A model generated the notes under the pieces. It did not search any database. It was not told where the DNA came from and was given only the letters and a program-made list of their open reading frames with translations. Below are positions 25,554-35,002 of a DNA stretch of 64,000 bases, one piece after another. The translations under genes were made by a program, and so were the position numbers. Source of the DNA: a virus. The DNA lies in the IMG/VR virus record IMGVR_UViG_3300006028_000010, positions 36,330-100,329 of that record; one strand, 5' to 3'. How positions within the stretch are numbered: the stretch's first letter is position 1; every line of letters begins with the position of its first letter.

Positions 25554-26749
25554 TACAAAAGCTCCATTTCCCCGGTGATACTCAAAATTCCGGCCTGCGG
25601 GTAGTTACCCGAGATGTAGGGGATGCCGGTACCCGTGAATTGGGATGATGTCGACGCGACTTGGTAGTAGCCGAGACGGCAGTCGCTGGACGAGAACGGG
25701 TACTGCGGGTACATCAGGTTCCCGGATGCGAAGATGACCGCGTCGCCAACCCACCGGGTGGTGTTGGTGGCCACATACAGCCAGGTGTGCAGGTGGGTTT
25801 CTTGTTTGGCGAACGCCCCCGCGGGTAGGAGTGTGAATACCGCGCCCCATCCCATGTTGTAGGGGGAGTTGCCCCAGTCGAAGAAGTAGTTGAGTCGCAG
25901 TGTTTTACCGACGGTTTGGTAACGGGCCACGGTTACCGCGCCGGACCCGAGGCTGCAAATTTTGGTGAGGTCGACTGCGCTGCCCGGCCCGCTGGGCTGG
26001 TAGTAGAGGGACGGGGTGAAACTGGACCATCCGGTGAGCGACACGATAGGCACCCACGCCTGTGCGGTGCCCTCCCACCCTTCGTAGGCGAGGGTGGTGA
26101 GGTTGTACCGCATTTGCCCCGGGTAGCCGCCTTGGCGGGTGTCGATTGATGTTGCTGGGTAGATGCCGCCGCGGGCGGTGGCGTACACCCTGCGACCGGA
26201 GATGTCGCTGGTCAAGATTTGGGTGGTGGCTGCCCGGACAGTGACCGCGGCCAGCAGGAAATCGCCTTCGGTGAGCAGCCCGGTGGGTTCCGCCGGGGTT
26301 GATGAGGGGGTGCCCTGAAGGATGACGATGTCCGCGGTGCGTGTCGGGGCGGGGGTGTCCACGTCACCGTCGCGGATGCGGATCACCACGTAGTCGATGC
26401 GCGGGTTGGAGGCGTTAGCGGTGGCGAACGTGATCGGAACAGGTGAGGTGATCGCACCCAGGTACACGCCCCGGTAGGAGCGGGCGATCATGTAGTTGCC
26501 GAAGTTGACTTGGGCGCCCATGTTCGCGGTGGGGGTGTTCGCCGTGACCTGGCAGTCGGTGATGGTGCCGTTGCTGGTTTGGGTGGGGAAAATACCCGAG
26601 CCGAAACCGAACGAGCCGCCACCGGGCAGCCCCTGGCTTAACCCGCCGAGCGCGATCCGCCAGTCGTCGGTTGTGTTGCCTATCCCGTTAGTGACATCCT
26701 TGTGCACGGCGACGGGATCCGTCATTTGGGATAAATTGGAAATTGTCAA
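25553..26749 (-). CDS. Minor tail protein
   Basis: 398 residues from a TTG at 26749 (GGATGGGGG upstream); the frame continues to 26782 but overlaps the HNH gene there. Contains ISNLSQMTDPVAVHKDV near the start, IDYVVIRIRDGDVDT, and a C-terminal beta domain with GKTLRLNYFFDW and SITGEMELL. The IDYVV(I/V)R-D pattern and Dit-proximal position support a minor tail or baseplate protein. Confidence 0.75.
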   Translation of the reverse strand: MTISNLSQMTDPVAVHKDVTNGIGNTTDDWRIALGGLSQGLPGGGSFGFGSGIFPTQTSNGTITDCQVTANTPTANMGAQVNFGNYMIARSYRGVYLGAITSPVPITFATANASNPRIDYVVIRIRDGDVDTPAPTRTADIVILQGTPSSTPAEPTGLLTEGDFLLAAVTVRAATTQILTSDISGRRVYATARGGIYPATSIDTRQGGYPGQMRYNLTTLAYEGWEGTAQAWVPIVSLTGWSSFTPSLYYQPSGPGSAVDLTKICSLGSGAVTVARYQTVGKTLRLNYFFDWGNSPYNMGWGAVFTLLPAGAFAKQETHLHTWLYVATNTTRWVGDAVIFASGNLMYPQYPFSSSDCRLGYYQVASTSSQFTGTGIPYISGNYPQAGILSITGEMELL

Positions 26750-27345
26750 GCCCCCATCCTGGCCCCCTTGCGCTGGTTGCACACCAGGTGAGCCAATTGG
26801 ACGTTATGTAGCGCGTGAACGCCGCCGCGAGTCAACGGAGTAATATGATCTAGTGTTGGACTTAGCGGGTGTGTGTACTTTACGCCTTTTTGTACAGGCT
26901 CCCCGCACAACTGGCAGATCCAGTTATCACGACGACACACGTCTATCCGAGAAAACGTAGCCATCTCGATACGATAACCCGTACGCCGTTTATACCCGTT
27001 GCGTCGTGTTAGTTCCTTAACAATATCATGATTGTCAGCACGGTAACGCGCCTCTCGTCGGAGAATCATCTCACGCCCAGGCCCTAGCCTACGCGCTTTC
27101 TGTGTACATGAATTGCTGCAAAACCTACGGTTACGCTGGACACCCGCGGGAAGCATTCGGTCACAGCCAGTGCGTTCACAACTCCGAGCGGTTGAAGAGT
27201 CCCCTCGCGCTCTGCGTTCACATCTTAAGCCGACGACATGATGTTTACATGCGCGTGAACAATAAATCTTGTCAGAACGATTAGGTATAAAACGCTTGCC
27301 GCAACGTGTATCCGCGCAAGCGCGCGGGGTATGTATAATCGCCAC
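26746..27345 (-). CDS. Free-standing HNH homing endonuclease 1
   Basis: 199 residues from a GTG at 27345. The N-terminal part has zinc-finger-like motifs (CADTRCGKRF, CSRACKHH; CERTGCDRML, CSNSCTQ), and the C-terminal part an HNH core: CQLCGEPVQ, LDHITPLTRGGVHALHNVQLAHLVCNQRKG. Third-codon GC is lower than in its neighbours, a sign of separate origin. It lies between the Dit-like and minor tail genes, and its end runs to the minor tail start. One of five such genes with a shared leader. Confidence 0.85.
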   Translation of the reverse strand: MAIIHTPRACADTRCGKRFIPNRSDKIYCSRACKHHVVGLRCERRARGDSSTARSCERTGCDRMLPAGVQRNRRFCSNSCTQKARRLGPGREMILRREARYRADNHDIVKELTRRNGYKRRTGYRIEMATFSRIDVCRRDNWICQLCGEPVQKGVKYTHPLSPTLDHITPLTRGGVHALHNVQLAHLVCNQRKGARMGA

Positions 27346-27413
27346 TGTCTGACCTGCCTCACAGGTTGGGCCACGCCCCCGGACGGTTGCGCCCGTCGCG
27401 GGGGTCCGTTTAA
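27346..27413 (-). ncRNA. Two-hairpin leader of HNH gene 1
   Basis: On the minus strand, after AAACGG, hairpin 1 pairs CCCCCG with CGGGGG and GACGG with CCGTC around the loop GCGCAA. Hairpin 2 is ACCTG-TGAGG-CAGGT, whose loop and 3' arm supply the likely Shine-Dalgarno (GAGGCAGG) for the GTG start. The same layout precedes four other HNH genes here. It begins about 25 nt after the Dit-like stop. Confidence 0.7.
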
Positions 27414-27436
27414 TCTACGCAGCATACAGTAAATGA

Positions 27437-28369
27437 TTAGTACCAAGCTGAGCGCACGGACGCGACGAGCACGGCGGTGGACAGCGCGGACGCTGTGATT
27501 TGGTAGGTCGCGATGTCCTGCGGGTCGATTTGTGGCCAGTCGCCGTTGCGGACGACTTGGGACCACACGTTGGTGGCCCCGTTGAGGAGGGCGCTGTGCC
27601 CTGGTTGGCCCCGTTGTGGGAATTCGTCGCAGTTGATGGTGAGTACGTCACCGGCGAGTAGGGACCCGATGAACAGCAGCGACCAGCCGGAGATGAGGTC
27701 GGTGATTCGCGGCTGGTCAACTGGTCCGGTGATCGAGATGTATGGCCCGACTGGGGCGGTGCCGTAGTTCGCGACTTGCGCCACCGCTGGTGAGCCGCTG
27801 ACGCCGTAGTCCATGCCGTTGGTGAAGTCGACACCCCCGGTGTAGTCGACACCGTCGGTGCTGGGGGTGGGTAGTAGTGAGGTGCGGTCCATCCACGCGG
27901 CTGACCATTTGCGGGGGTCGGGTGCCACGAACTGGGCGCTGACCAGCAACGACTGCCATGTTCTTGGGGCGATCAGCAGCGCGTCGTCTAGTTCGACGAG
28001 CGCTGTTTGCGGGTCGAGGGGCGGGTCGCTGACACTGAGCTCATAAAGCCGGCCACCGTCGGAGCACCACGCGCCTAGTTGTTGTTCAACGAGGCGGATG
28101 GTGGGCGCGTCGGGGGCGGTGACCACGAACTCGATACCGATGATGCGGCTGTCCTGGTATGCCCTCGAGCGGAATGATCCGGCCCCGAACGGTTTCGCGG
28201 TCCGCGCGGTGCGGGGTTTGGGCCGCCCAGCCCAGCCGCTGAGTTTGGTGCACACCCATTCGACCCCGCCGCTATCGACTGGTTGCGGTCCGCCGATCAC
28301 CCGCATCAGCAGCTGAACCCCGTCGAGGGTGACGGTGGATTGGGTGGTGACCGGCGCGAACATTGTCAT
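27437..28369 (-). CDS. Distal tail protein (Dit-like)
   Basis: 310 residues directly downstream of the tape measure, with an ATGA overlap. The N-terminal half resembles siphophage Dit/minor tail domains (GVQLLMRVIGGPQPV, GIEFVVTAPDAPTI, LISVQF-like LLVSAQFVAPDPRKWSA). The C-terminal half contains a galectin-like beta domain (YGTAPVGPYISITGPVDQPRI, GDVLTINCDEFPQ). It should form the ring joining tube and tip. Confidence 0.8.
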   Translation of the reverse strand: MTMFAPVTTQSTVTLDGVQLLMRVIGGPQPVDSGGVEWVCTKLSGWAGRPKPRTARTAKPFGAGSFRSRAYQDSRIIGIEFVVTAPDAPTIRLVEQQLGAWCSDGGRLYELSVSDPPLDPQTALVELDDALLIAPRTWQSLLVSAQFVAPDPRKWSAAWMDRTSLLPTPSTDGVDYTGGVDFTNGMDYGVSGSPAVAQVANYGTAPVGPYISITGPVDQPRITDLISGWSLLFIGSLLAGDVLTINCDEFPQRGQPGHSALLNGATNVWSQVVRNGDWPQIDPQDIATYQITASALSTAVLVASVRSAWY

Positions 28370-31300
28370 GAGCGGAGGGCGAACGCTTGCCGGCGGTCAA
28401 CCATGAGGGCGATGGATTCCTCGTTTTGGTCGGCCCGTGGGTAGATGTGGAACACCGACTGCTCCCTAGTCCGGTCACGGGACTGCTGGTACATCCACGA
28501 CGGGTCCGGTCGGGGTGAGTTGGCCATTTCACCCGTGTAGGCCCGGTCGTAGCCGGGTGGCAGCGCGGTGGTGGTGGAGGGTCCGGCGGTGGTGCCGATA
28601 CCGGTGCCCTGGTGCCGCGGCCACCACTGCCCTAATTGGGGGCTTTGCGGCGCTATGGTTTGCATCGCTGCGGTGAAGCTCGCTGCCTGCTGTTGCAGCA
28701 GGCCCGCCAACTGCTGGCCACCACCAGCCCCGGCCCCGGAGAGGGCTGGGGCGATGAACTGCGCGAACAGGCGCCGCAGCAGACCCCACAGGTTGAACCC
28801 GTCGAAGCCGTCGCCTCCTCTGCGACGCCCGCGGGGGCCGTAGTCCGGTGCGGGGGCATCCGGTTCGGTGGCGTAACCCAACGCCGCCCCCGAGTCGTCG
28901 GTGGCAAGGATCCTGCCCTGGGCCAGCCCCAGGATCGGGGCGAGCATTTTGAGCAGCGGCAACAATTTGCGGGGGATGAGCATTTGCCCCATCAGTTCAG
29001 CGGTCCGGGCTAGAATCGCTTGGGACATCGCTGACTGGTTGATGGGAATGAACGCTTCCATTCCTTGCAGCCGGTCACCGATGACGCGCCACGTGTTGGG
29101 GGGCACGATTTGCGCGATGCTCGACGACATTGGGGTGAGTTTCCCCCCGGCAGCCATTCCCACGACCCCACCGGCCGCCATAGGGGCCACGATCATTCCG
29201 CTGGCGCCGCCGGTGACCGCGTTGACCACAGCGGTCCAGGTGCGGCTGACGATCGATTCCAGGCTGGCGAGAATGCCCTGAATAACACCGGATGCGTTGT
29301 CTAGGGCACCGATCGTCGCGTTCCACGCCCTACCGACGTATTCACCGGCCTTGCTGATAACGGTTTGGATGACGCTGCTAGCACTGTCAGTGGCGCTGAC
29401 CACAGCATCCCACGCCCGCCCAACCCACCCACCAACGGTGCTGATCACGGACTGGATGACGCTACTAGCGGTGTCGGTGGCGCTAACAACAGCGTCCCAC
29501 GCCCGCCCGACCCACCCACCGACCGCGCCGATCACGGACTGGATGACACCACTCGCGGTGTCGATCGCGCCGACGACAGCGTTCCACGCCCGACCAGCCC
29601 ATTCGCTGGCTTTGTTGATGACAGCCTGAATGGCTGCGGTGACGGCGGTGAACGCGGTGGTCGCGGCGCTCGCAATGCCGCTCCACAACGCAGCCGCACC
29701 CGCCGAAATACCAGCCCACAAACTGGAGAAGAACCCGCTGACAGCACCCCAAGCGGTGGTGATCCCCGTCCAGGCAGTGGACGCGGCGGCGGTGATCCCC
29801 GACCACGCCGCCGTAGCCCCCGACGAGATACCAGCCCACAAACCGGCGAAGAACCCTTGGACAGCGCCCCACGCCGCCGTGATCCCCGACCACGCCGCCG
29901 TAGCCGCCGCTTTAATGCCGGTCCACGTCGCGGACGCCGCTGCCGTTATCCCATCCCAGCCCTGTTTCAGCCCAGCAACGAACGTGTCCCAACCGGATTT
30001 GATGGCGGTCCACGTCGCGGAAGCTGCGGTCGACAACCCGGAACCGGCGTCCTTGAACCCCTGAACGAACTTGTCCCAACCGGCTTTGATTCCCTGCCAC
30101 GCCCCGTCCGCGCCGGCTTTGATACCAGCCCAGGCGTCTTTGAATCCTTGCAGGAACATGTTGTCGGGGTTGATGGCCTTCCACATGTCCTTGAAGCCCT
30201 GGATAGTGAAATCCCAGTTTTTCCACACCAGCAGCGCGATACCGGCCAAAGCCAGCAGCGGTAGCGCGATCGCCGCCACCGGGGCTAGCGCGGCTAGGAA
30301 TCCAGCGGCGATGCCTTCACCCGCGACGGCCCCTGCCACTCCTGCTTCCGCTCCCGCCACGGTCGCTGCTTCCTCCGCGACGGTCACAGCCAACCAGGCC
30401 GCCCGAAGCTTCCCGAGTAACCCGATCGCCGACCCGATGGTGGACACCATCCCAGCGGCGCCGGATACGAGTTTCGCGAACAGCCACGCATCGAAAAACG
30501 CCTGAATAATGGCGGTGGCACCGGGCACGTTGTCCATGACCCAGCGGATGACGCTGGTGACGTCATGCAGTGCTTGCAGGAAGTTAGGGCCGAACCCTTG
30601 GGCTGTCGCCAAGTCCTTGATGATCGCCACAAGGTCTTTGAACGCGCCCCACAGCTCCTTCACCGCAGCCATACCAGATTGGATCCACTGCGCTAACTGC
30701 CCGGTTTGCCGGGCATTAGACACAAACGCGGCAGCAGCTTGCGCGGCGGACGTGAAACTCGCCGCCAACCCGGGCAGAAACTGCGAGCCCACCCGGGCGA
30801 CATCGGTGAAAATCTGCAAAATGGGTTGCACCGCGCCCGCCAGCGAATGCGCCGCGGTACCAATATTGTTGAAAATAGCCTGGTAATCCGCGATCGCTGC
30901 TTTCGAAGTGGCGAACTTCGCGAAGTTCAGGACAGCCTCATTGATCGCTGCCGCTACTTGGGTCAACCCGGACCGCAGCACCGGTAACACGGTGGTGCCC
31001 ATGTTGAGCATGGCCGCACCGACACCCTGAAACAGTTGCTGCTGAACATCCATTTTCAGCGCATCAAACGCGGGTTTGAGCTGAATAATCGCCGACACAA
31101 CCTGCTGAGCGGCTGGCGCCAAGTTCTTGAGGGACGCTGCGTAGTCATCAGCGGCTTTCGCTGCGCTCTTATGCGCGGCTGCTGCTGCTGTCACGGCCTG
31201 GGTGGCGGCCTGGTGCGCCGCGGCGGACCCACCCACCGCAGCCGCGACAGCCTTGTTAGCCGTCGCGTCCGCCTCGGTGGCTTTCGCGGCGGCATCCGCC

Positions 31301-32173
31301 GCGGTGCCCGCACCTTTCAGCGCCTCACTCATACCTTGGACACCGATGGCCACCGCGCCCAAACCGAGCCCAGCACCCAACGCGATAGCGGGAATCAAAC
31401 CCAGCACACCGGTCAATTGAGCAGCGGACGCGATCGCAGGAACAAATGCCGCGCCCATGGCGACACCCATCAGCGAGCCCTTGCTGCCAACATCGGTGAC
31501 CGCTGTCCCCAACGTTTTAAGGGCAGTCGTCGCCGAGTTGGTATCAACATTGACTTTGATATTCGGGGACCGGGCACCCAAAGCGGCTAACGCAGCCTCC
31601 AACTCAGCGATTTTCGCCATAGCCGCAGCGGTGTCAATGTTTACACTGACATGAGCGTCCCTCAACGCGTCCAAGCGGGCCTTGAGCTCATCAATCCGGG
31701 CCTCAGCCTCAGCGATATCCGCATCAACCTTAACGCTGGACGGCTGAGCCTTCAGCCGCTCCAAATCGGCCTCTAAACGAGTCAGCTCAGCCCGAGCAAC
31801 AGCATCATCAAGCTCAATCCTCAGTTTAGCGGCCTGCGCCGCCGCCAACTCCGCCTTAAGAGCCGCTATCTTCTCACGGAACAACCCCGGATCAGCATCC
31901 ACCCGGATCTTGGTGTCACCGATCGTCGCGGTCTCAGCGGCGACCTTCTCCTTAAAGCCGGCCATGTTCGGGGACACGTCAACTTCGGTGTCCCGAATGT
32001 TCGCGGTCTCAGCGTCGACCTTTTCCCGGAAACCCGCCATGTTCGGCGAGATGTCGACCTCAGCGTCGTTGAGGTCGGCGAGAGCCGCGCGGATCTTCTC
32101 GTGCAAACCCTCCAGCGAAGGCGTGACCTGAAGGAAGGCTCCCCTAAGCCTCGCCTACGTTGAAGCGAGCCAT
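28366..32173 (-). CDS. Tape measure protein (apparent recoding at codon 9-10)
   Basis: About 1,260 residues. The open frame 28366-32106 has only a poorly placed TTG start. A better start is the ATG at 32173 (MARFNVGEA), which meets TAG at 32144-32146. A +1 shift at GCT-TAG, or a 10-nt bypass from GCT to GCC at 32137-32139, joins it to the main frame as ...VGEA-FLQVTPSLEGL, the opening expected for this family. Then come helical repeats (ISPNMAGFREKV twice), a hydrophobic region (about 560-600), Trp-rich repeats and four 36-residue repeats. It sets tail length and may aid DNA passage. A sequencing error or inactivating mutation cannot be excluded. Confidence 0.8.
29290..29630 (-). repeat. 108-bp coding repeats in the tape measure gene
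   Basis: About four tandem copies encode a 36-residue unit like GRAWDAVVSATDTASSVIQ. Neighbouring copies are nearly identical. Such repeats in tape measure genes allow length changes by recombination. Confidence 0.7.
32137..32149 (-). promoter_or_regulatory. Candidate recoding site at the start of the tape measure gene
   Basis: On the minus strand codon 9 is GCT (32149-32147), directly followed by TAG, GGG and AGCC. A +1 slip gives GCT-(T)-AGG-GGA-GCC; a bypass from GCT to GCC skips TAGGGGA. AGGCT and AGCCT flank the stop as inverted repeats. T4 gene 60 bypassing also starts at a codon followed by UAG, and RF2/antizyme +1 frameshifting occurs at a stop codon. Confidence 0.45.
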
Positions 32174-32176
32174 GGG

Positions 32177-32218
32177 CACCACCCCCTCACTGCCCGAAGG
32201 CGGTCAAAGGGGGTGGTG
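32177..32218 (-). promoter_or_regulatory. Hairpin enclosing the tape-measure Shine-Dalgarno
   Basis: CACCACCCCC (32177-32186, plus strand) and GGGGGTGGTG (32209-32218) pair perfectly over 10 bp around a 22-nt loop. On the mRNA the 3' arm GGGGGUGGUG contains the Shine-Dalgarno of the ATG at 32173. The stem would block initiation unless opened, for example by ribosomes finishing the chaperone extension, which stops at 32220. Confidence 0.65.
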
Positions 32219-32219
32219 A

Positions 32220-33049
32220 CTACGGTGACCCGTTGAGCGGTGGTTCGGTGAGCCGGGCTAGTTGTTGCTCGAGGTCACTCATGGCCTCATCGCGACGTTG
32301 CCGGTGGACGCGTTGCACCGCGGTTTCGGGGCGGGGTTGGGGCCGGAATTCCGGGACCCGGCCTCCTTGGGGGGTGTTGACGAGGATAATGGTGCGAACG
32401 ACCATGGCGAGCCCGTCGAGCAGCGATGCCCGCAGCTCGGCCATTTGGTCCCAATGTGACAGTGGTATCGACGCTGTGGTTCCGCGTTGTTCTGGGTCGT
32501 CTTCGTCGTCGAGTACGGCGGCGGCGGTTTCGTCGTCGTCAACGATGGCTAGTTTGTAGGCGGAATCCCAGGGTAGTCGTTCGGCTAGCGTCAGTAGTTT
32601 CCGCCAGGAGTACCGGCCCCGGAAAAAGTCCAGTAGATCGATCCCGAGGCGGGCGTGGAAATCGTATTCGAGGTGCTCGCCGTAGCGCTCTATAAGCGAG
32701 ACGAGCGCCGCAGGTTTCCCAGGTCGTCGTCCTCACCGTCGTAGTCGGGGTCGAACGGGTTCCGTTTCCATAACCCGAATTCGACCATCACATCACCGAG
32801 CATCCGCTGCAACGCCCCCGCGGGGGCGTCGATGGCCGCGTCAAGCAGTTTACGGCCTTGCTCGGCCCCCATGAGTGCTAAAACGAACTGGTCGTCGTCG
32901 GAGCGCCGGGCTTTGTTGACGAGGTCGATGGTCCGTTTGGAGGGGAACGGGATGGTCAGGATTTCCCCGTCGGGCATTTCCAGCTCGACGGGTTCCCGGG
33001 CGGCTTCTTTGGTGTAGGTGTCCCAGCGGCTCGCGAGACGTTTAGCCAT
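32220..33049 (-). CDS. Tail assembly chaperone, frameshifted long form (GT)
   Basis: 276 residues made by reading 33049-32714 and then continuing in the -1 frame to the stop at 32220. The slippery heptamer G-GGA-AAC (32714-32720) is a standard X-XXY-YYZ site, and the zero frame ends soon after at TAG (32690-32692). The extension begins PAALVSLIERYGEHLEYD and continues through WRKLLTLAERLPWDSAY, typical of gpGT-type extensions, and ends in a charged helical region. The two products should bind the tape measure and guide tube assembly. Confidence 0.85.
32690..33049 (-). CDS. Tail assembly chaperone, short form (G)
   Basis: 119 residues in the zero frame. Helical, with DGEILTIPFPSKRTIDLVNKA, a middle QFVLALMGAEQ, and an acidic end (DYDGEDDDLGN) where the slippery site lies. 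Size, position two genes after the major tail protein, and the downstream frameshift extension support the assignment. Confidence 0.85.
   Translation of the reverse strand: MAKRLASRWDTYTKEAAREPVELEMPDGEILTIPFPSKRTIDLVNKARRSDDDQFVLALMGAEQGRKLLDAAIDAPAGALQRMLGDVMVEFGLWKRNPFDPDYDGEDDDLGNLRRSSRL
32714..32720 (-). promoter_or_regulatory. -1 frameshift slippery site GGGAAAC
   Basis: The heptamer GGGAAAC is in the zero-frame phase needed for -1 slippage (CTG GGA AAC). A small fraction of ribosomes would make the long chaperone form, as in most siphophages. Confidence 0.85.
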
Positions 33050-33252
33050 CAGCCGCCGTCCCCTAATCCTGGTGGTTTGTCGGTGGCCCTGGTGGGTTCC
33101 GGTTCGGGGGCATGTTCAGCGCGGGCCTCAGCGGGGGCCTCAGCGGGGGCGTCTGGGGCGATGCGGTATCCGTGACCGAACCGTAGATCGTTCGCCTCGA
33201 CGGGGGTGGCGGCCTCGTATTCGGTGCCGTCGGGGGCGATGAGCCGGATCAT
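33049..33252 (-). CDS. Small phage protein between major tail and chaperone genes
   Basis: 67 residues from the ATG at 33252 (GGGGGATCC upstream). N-terminal MIRLIAPDGTEYEAATPVEANDL is a short beta unit; the rest is an Ala/Glu/Pro-rich repeat tail (APAEAPAEARAEHAPEPEP). Probably an accessory virion protein. Stop overlaps the chaperone start. Confidence 0.6.
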   Translation of the reverse strand: MIRLIAPDGTEYEAATPVEANDLRFGHGYRIAPDAPAEAPAEARAEHAPEPEPTRATDKPPGLGDGG

Positions 33253-33268
33253 GCGGGATCCCCCTTTC

Positions 33269-34210
33269 TCAGGAGGTGGTGACGGTGACAACGTTGGATG
33301 GGGTCGCCGAGGGGCCGATGGTGTTGACGGCGAACACCTCGAAGTCGTAGCTGGTCGCGGTGGTCAACCCGGTGATGGTGGTGCTGTTCGTGGTGGGGGT
33401 GCCACCAGCGCCGGACAGGACCGCGGTGAAAGAACCGGACCCGGCGGGGGTGCGCTTCGACACGGTGTAGCTGGTGGCCCCAGCGGTGGCGTTCCACGAC
33501 AACACCACCGTGGTCGTTGTCTTCGCCCCGAGCGTAAGACCGGTGGGGGCGACGGGCACCACGATCGGCGGGAACCCCATGGCTGGTAGCGCGGCCTGAA
33601 GCCCAGGGCCGCCCCACAGTTCGGACACCGCGTAACCCAGGGCGTCGTCCACGGTGGCTGTGAATGTCACATCCACCTGAATTTCCGTGGTTTCCGACCA
33701 CGACTGGGCGTTGACGTCGGACACCAAAACGCGGGGCAGGAACCGGGCGTAGTAGTACGTGGATGTTCCCGCGCCGTCCTGCGCCAAGGCCAGCAGCCGG
33801 AAGTATGTGGTGGACGGTGTGGTGGGTCTCCGGAAGTAGACCTCCCCGGTGACCGGGGTGGGTACCACGGTGGATAGGTCAGCGTTGAGGGCCAGCTGCA
33901 ACGTCATCAGCTTCGACTCTTGCAGTGTGACCTTCACCGACATCACATCGGAGGTGATGTCGCGGCGGACCGCGTCGGACACGCCGTGGCTGAACACCTC
34001 ATCGTTTTTGATGTCCCGGTTCCACACCAGGCCATGATCCTTGGTGTGTCGCCCGAGGGAAACGTAGGCGGGGTCAATCGCGTTCAGCGTCGGGGACGCA
34101 CCGGAAGTGATCGACGTGATCTCCGGGGCGGTCGACGGCCCCAGCATGATCACCGCGTCCTGCGCCTTGCGGATCAGGCCCGAGTTACGAGTAATGGCGG
34201 ACAGTGGCAT
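33269..34210 (-). CDS. Major tail protein with C-terminal Fn3 domain
   Basis: 313 residues. About 1-215: tail tube domain, with FSHGVSDAVRRDITSDVMSV and VYFRRPTTPSTTYFRLLALA. About 220-313: fibronectin type III domain (APTGLTLGAKTTTTVVLSW, TSYTVSKR, ATSYDFEVFAVN). Ig/Fn3 tails on tube proteins are exposed on the tail surface and may bind carbohydrates. The next gene is the small protein at 33049. Confidence 0.85.
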   Translation of the reverse strand: MPLSAITRNSGLIRKAQDAVIMLGPSTAPEITSITSGASPTLNAIDPAYVSLGRHTKDHGLVWNRDIKNDEVFSHGVSDAVRRDITSDVMSVKVTLQESKLMTLQLALNADLSTVVPTPVTGEVYFRRPTTPSTTYFRLLALAQDGAGTSTYYYARFLPRVLVSDVNAQSWSETTEIQVDVTFTATVDDALGYAVSELWGGPGLQAALPAMGFPPIVVPVAPTGLTLGAKTTTTVVLSWNATAGATSYTVSKRTPAGSGSFTAVLSGAGGTPTTNSTTITGLTTATSYDFEVFAVNTIGPSATPSNVVTVTTS

Positions 34211-34284
34211 GACAAACGACCCCTTTCACGGGGTTGGGCTGCAAAACCGGACATCCCCGAAATTTGGGGTGGGGAAAAAATGAC

Positions 34285-34686
34285 CTAGAAGGGGCGGCGC
34301 AAATCCACGCGGTACTCGGCGACAATGAACCGGATATCGGGGTTCGGGTAAGGGATTTGTTTACCCGAAGAAATCGTTTCGGTGTAGTCGATCAAAACGT
34401 CGGTGACGAAATCCCCACTCACTGCGGTGCCGCAGGCAGCGAGAATGACCTGCTGCACATCCCGGTACAGCGACCACGCCTGCGGCCTGGTCGACCCGAA
34501 TGTGCTGACCTGAATGATGGCGTGGTCCGTGACCCCGTCATCGGGCCCGCCGATACGCTGAACCAGAATGTAAGGCGGGACCAGGTTCTCGTCGGTGTGG
34601 GTGACCGTGGTCCCCGGCGCGGCAACCGGTTTAAGCAAATCCATCATCACCAGCTCCGCATCGGGGTACGGGGCCAGAACAGTCAT
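34285..34686 (-). CDS. Tail terminator / completion protein
   Basis: 133 residues. Helical N-terminus, then VPPYILVQRIGGPDDGVTDHAIIQVSTFG and a C-terminal beta pair (IRFIVAEYRVDLRRPF). Matches the layout of siphophage tail-terminator proteins that cap the tube. Located between the HK97 gp10-like gene and the major tail gene. Confidence 0.75.
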   Translation of the reverse strand: MTVLAPYPDAELVMMDLLKPVAAPGTTVTHTDENLVPPYILVQRIGGPDDGVTDHAIIQVSTFGSTRPQAWSLYRDVQQVILAACGTAVSGDFVTDVLIDYTETISSGKQIPYPNPDIRFIVAEYRVDLRRPF

Positions 34687-34982
34687 TAGGCCCCCGATGC
34701 TCTGCGGAGCACGTGCTGGCCCCGACCGTGGGTATGCGCGTTGCCGAACTCAACAGCGGCGCTGTACGGGACTGATGCGATGACATCAGCCGCGACCCGC
34801 CCATCCCAGCCGCGGCCAGCCTCAACGTGGATGCTGGCCTTGTACCGCCCAGTGCGGACCGGGGCGATAGCCCTAGCTACGTCAGCGATCCGCTCAGCCT
34901 CAACACGCACCGCGGCGCTCAGGTCACCACTGGACCGCAACCAGGCCCCCGTCTCGGCGATGTTCGCCCGATACGTCGCCAC
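34686..34982 (-). CDS. HK97 gp10-like head-tail connector
   Basis: 98 residues from a GTG at 34982 (GAGAGGGGGG upstream; TTG at 34985 possible). Pattern: helix LSAAVRVEAERIADVARAIAPVRTGRYKASIHVE, then VPYSAAVEFGNAHTHGRGQHVLRRA. The APVRTG-KxSI and AAxVEFGN motifs are characteristic of gp10-like neck proteins. Confidence 0.8.
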   Translation of the reverse strand: MATYRANIAETGAWLRSSGDLSAAVRVEAERIADVARAIAPVRTGRYKASIHVEAGRGWDGRVAADVIASVPYSAAVEFGNAHTHGRGQHVLRRASGA

Positions 34983-35002
34983 CAACCCTACCCCCCTCTC
35001 GT

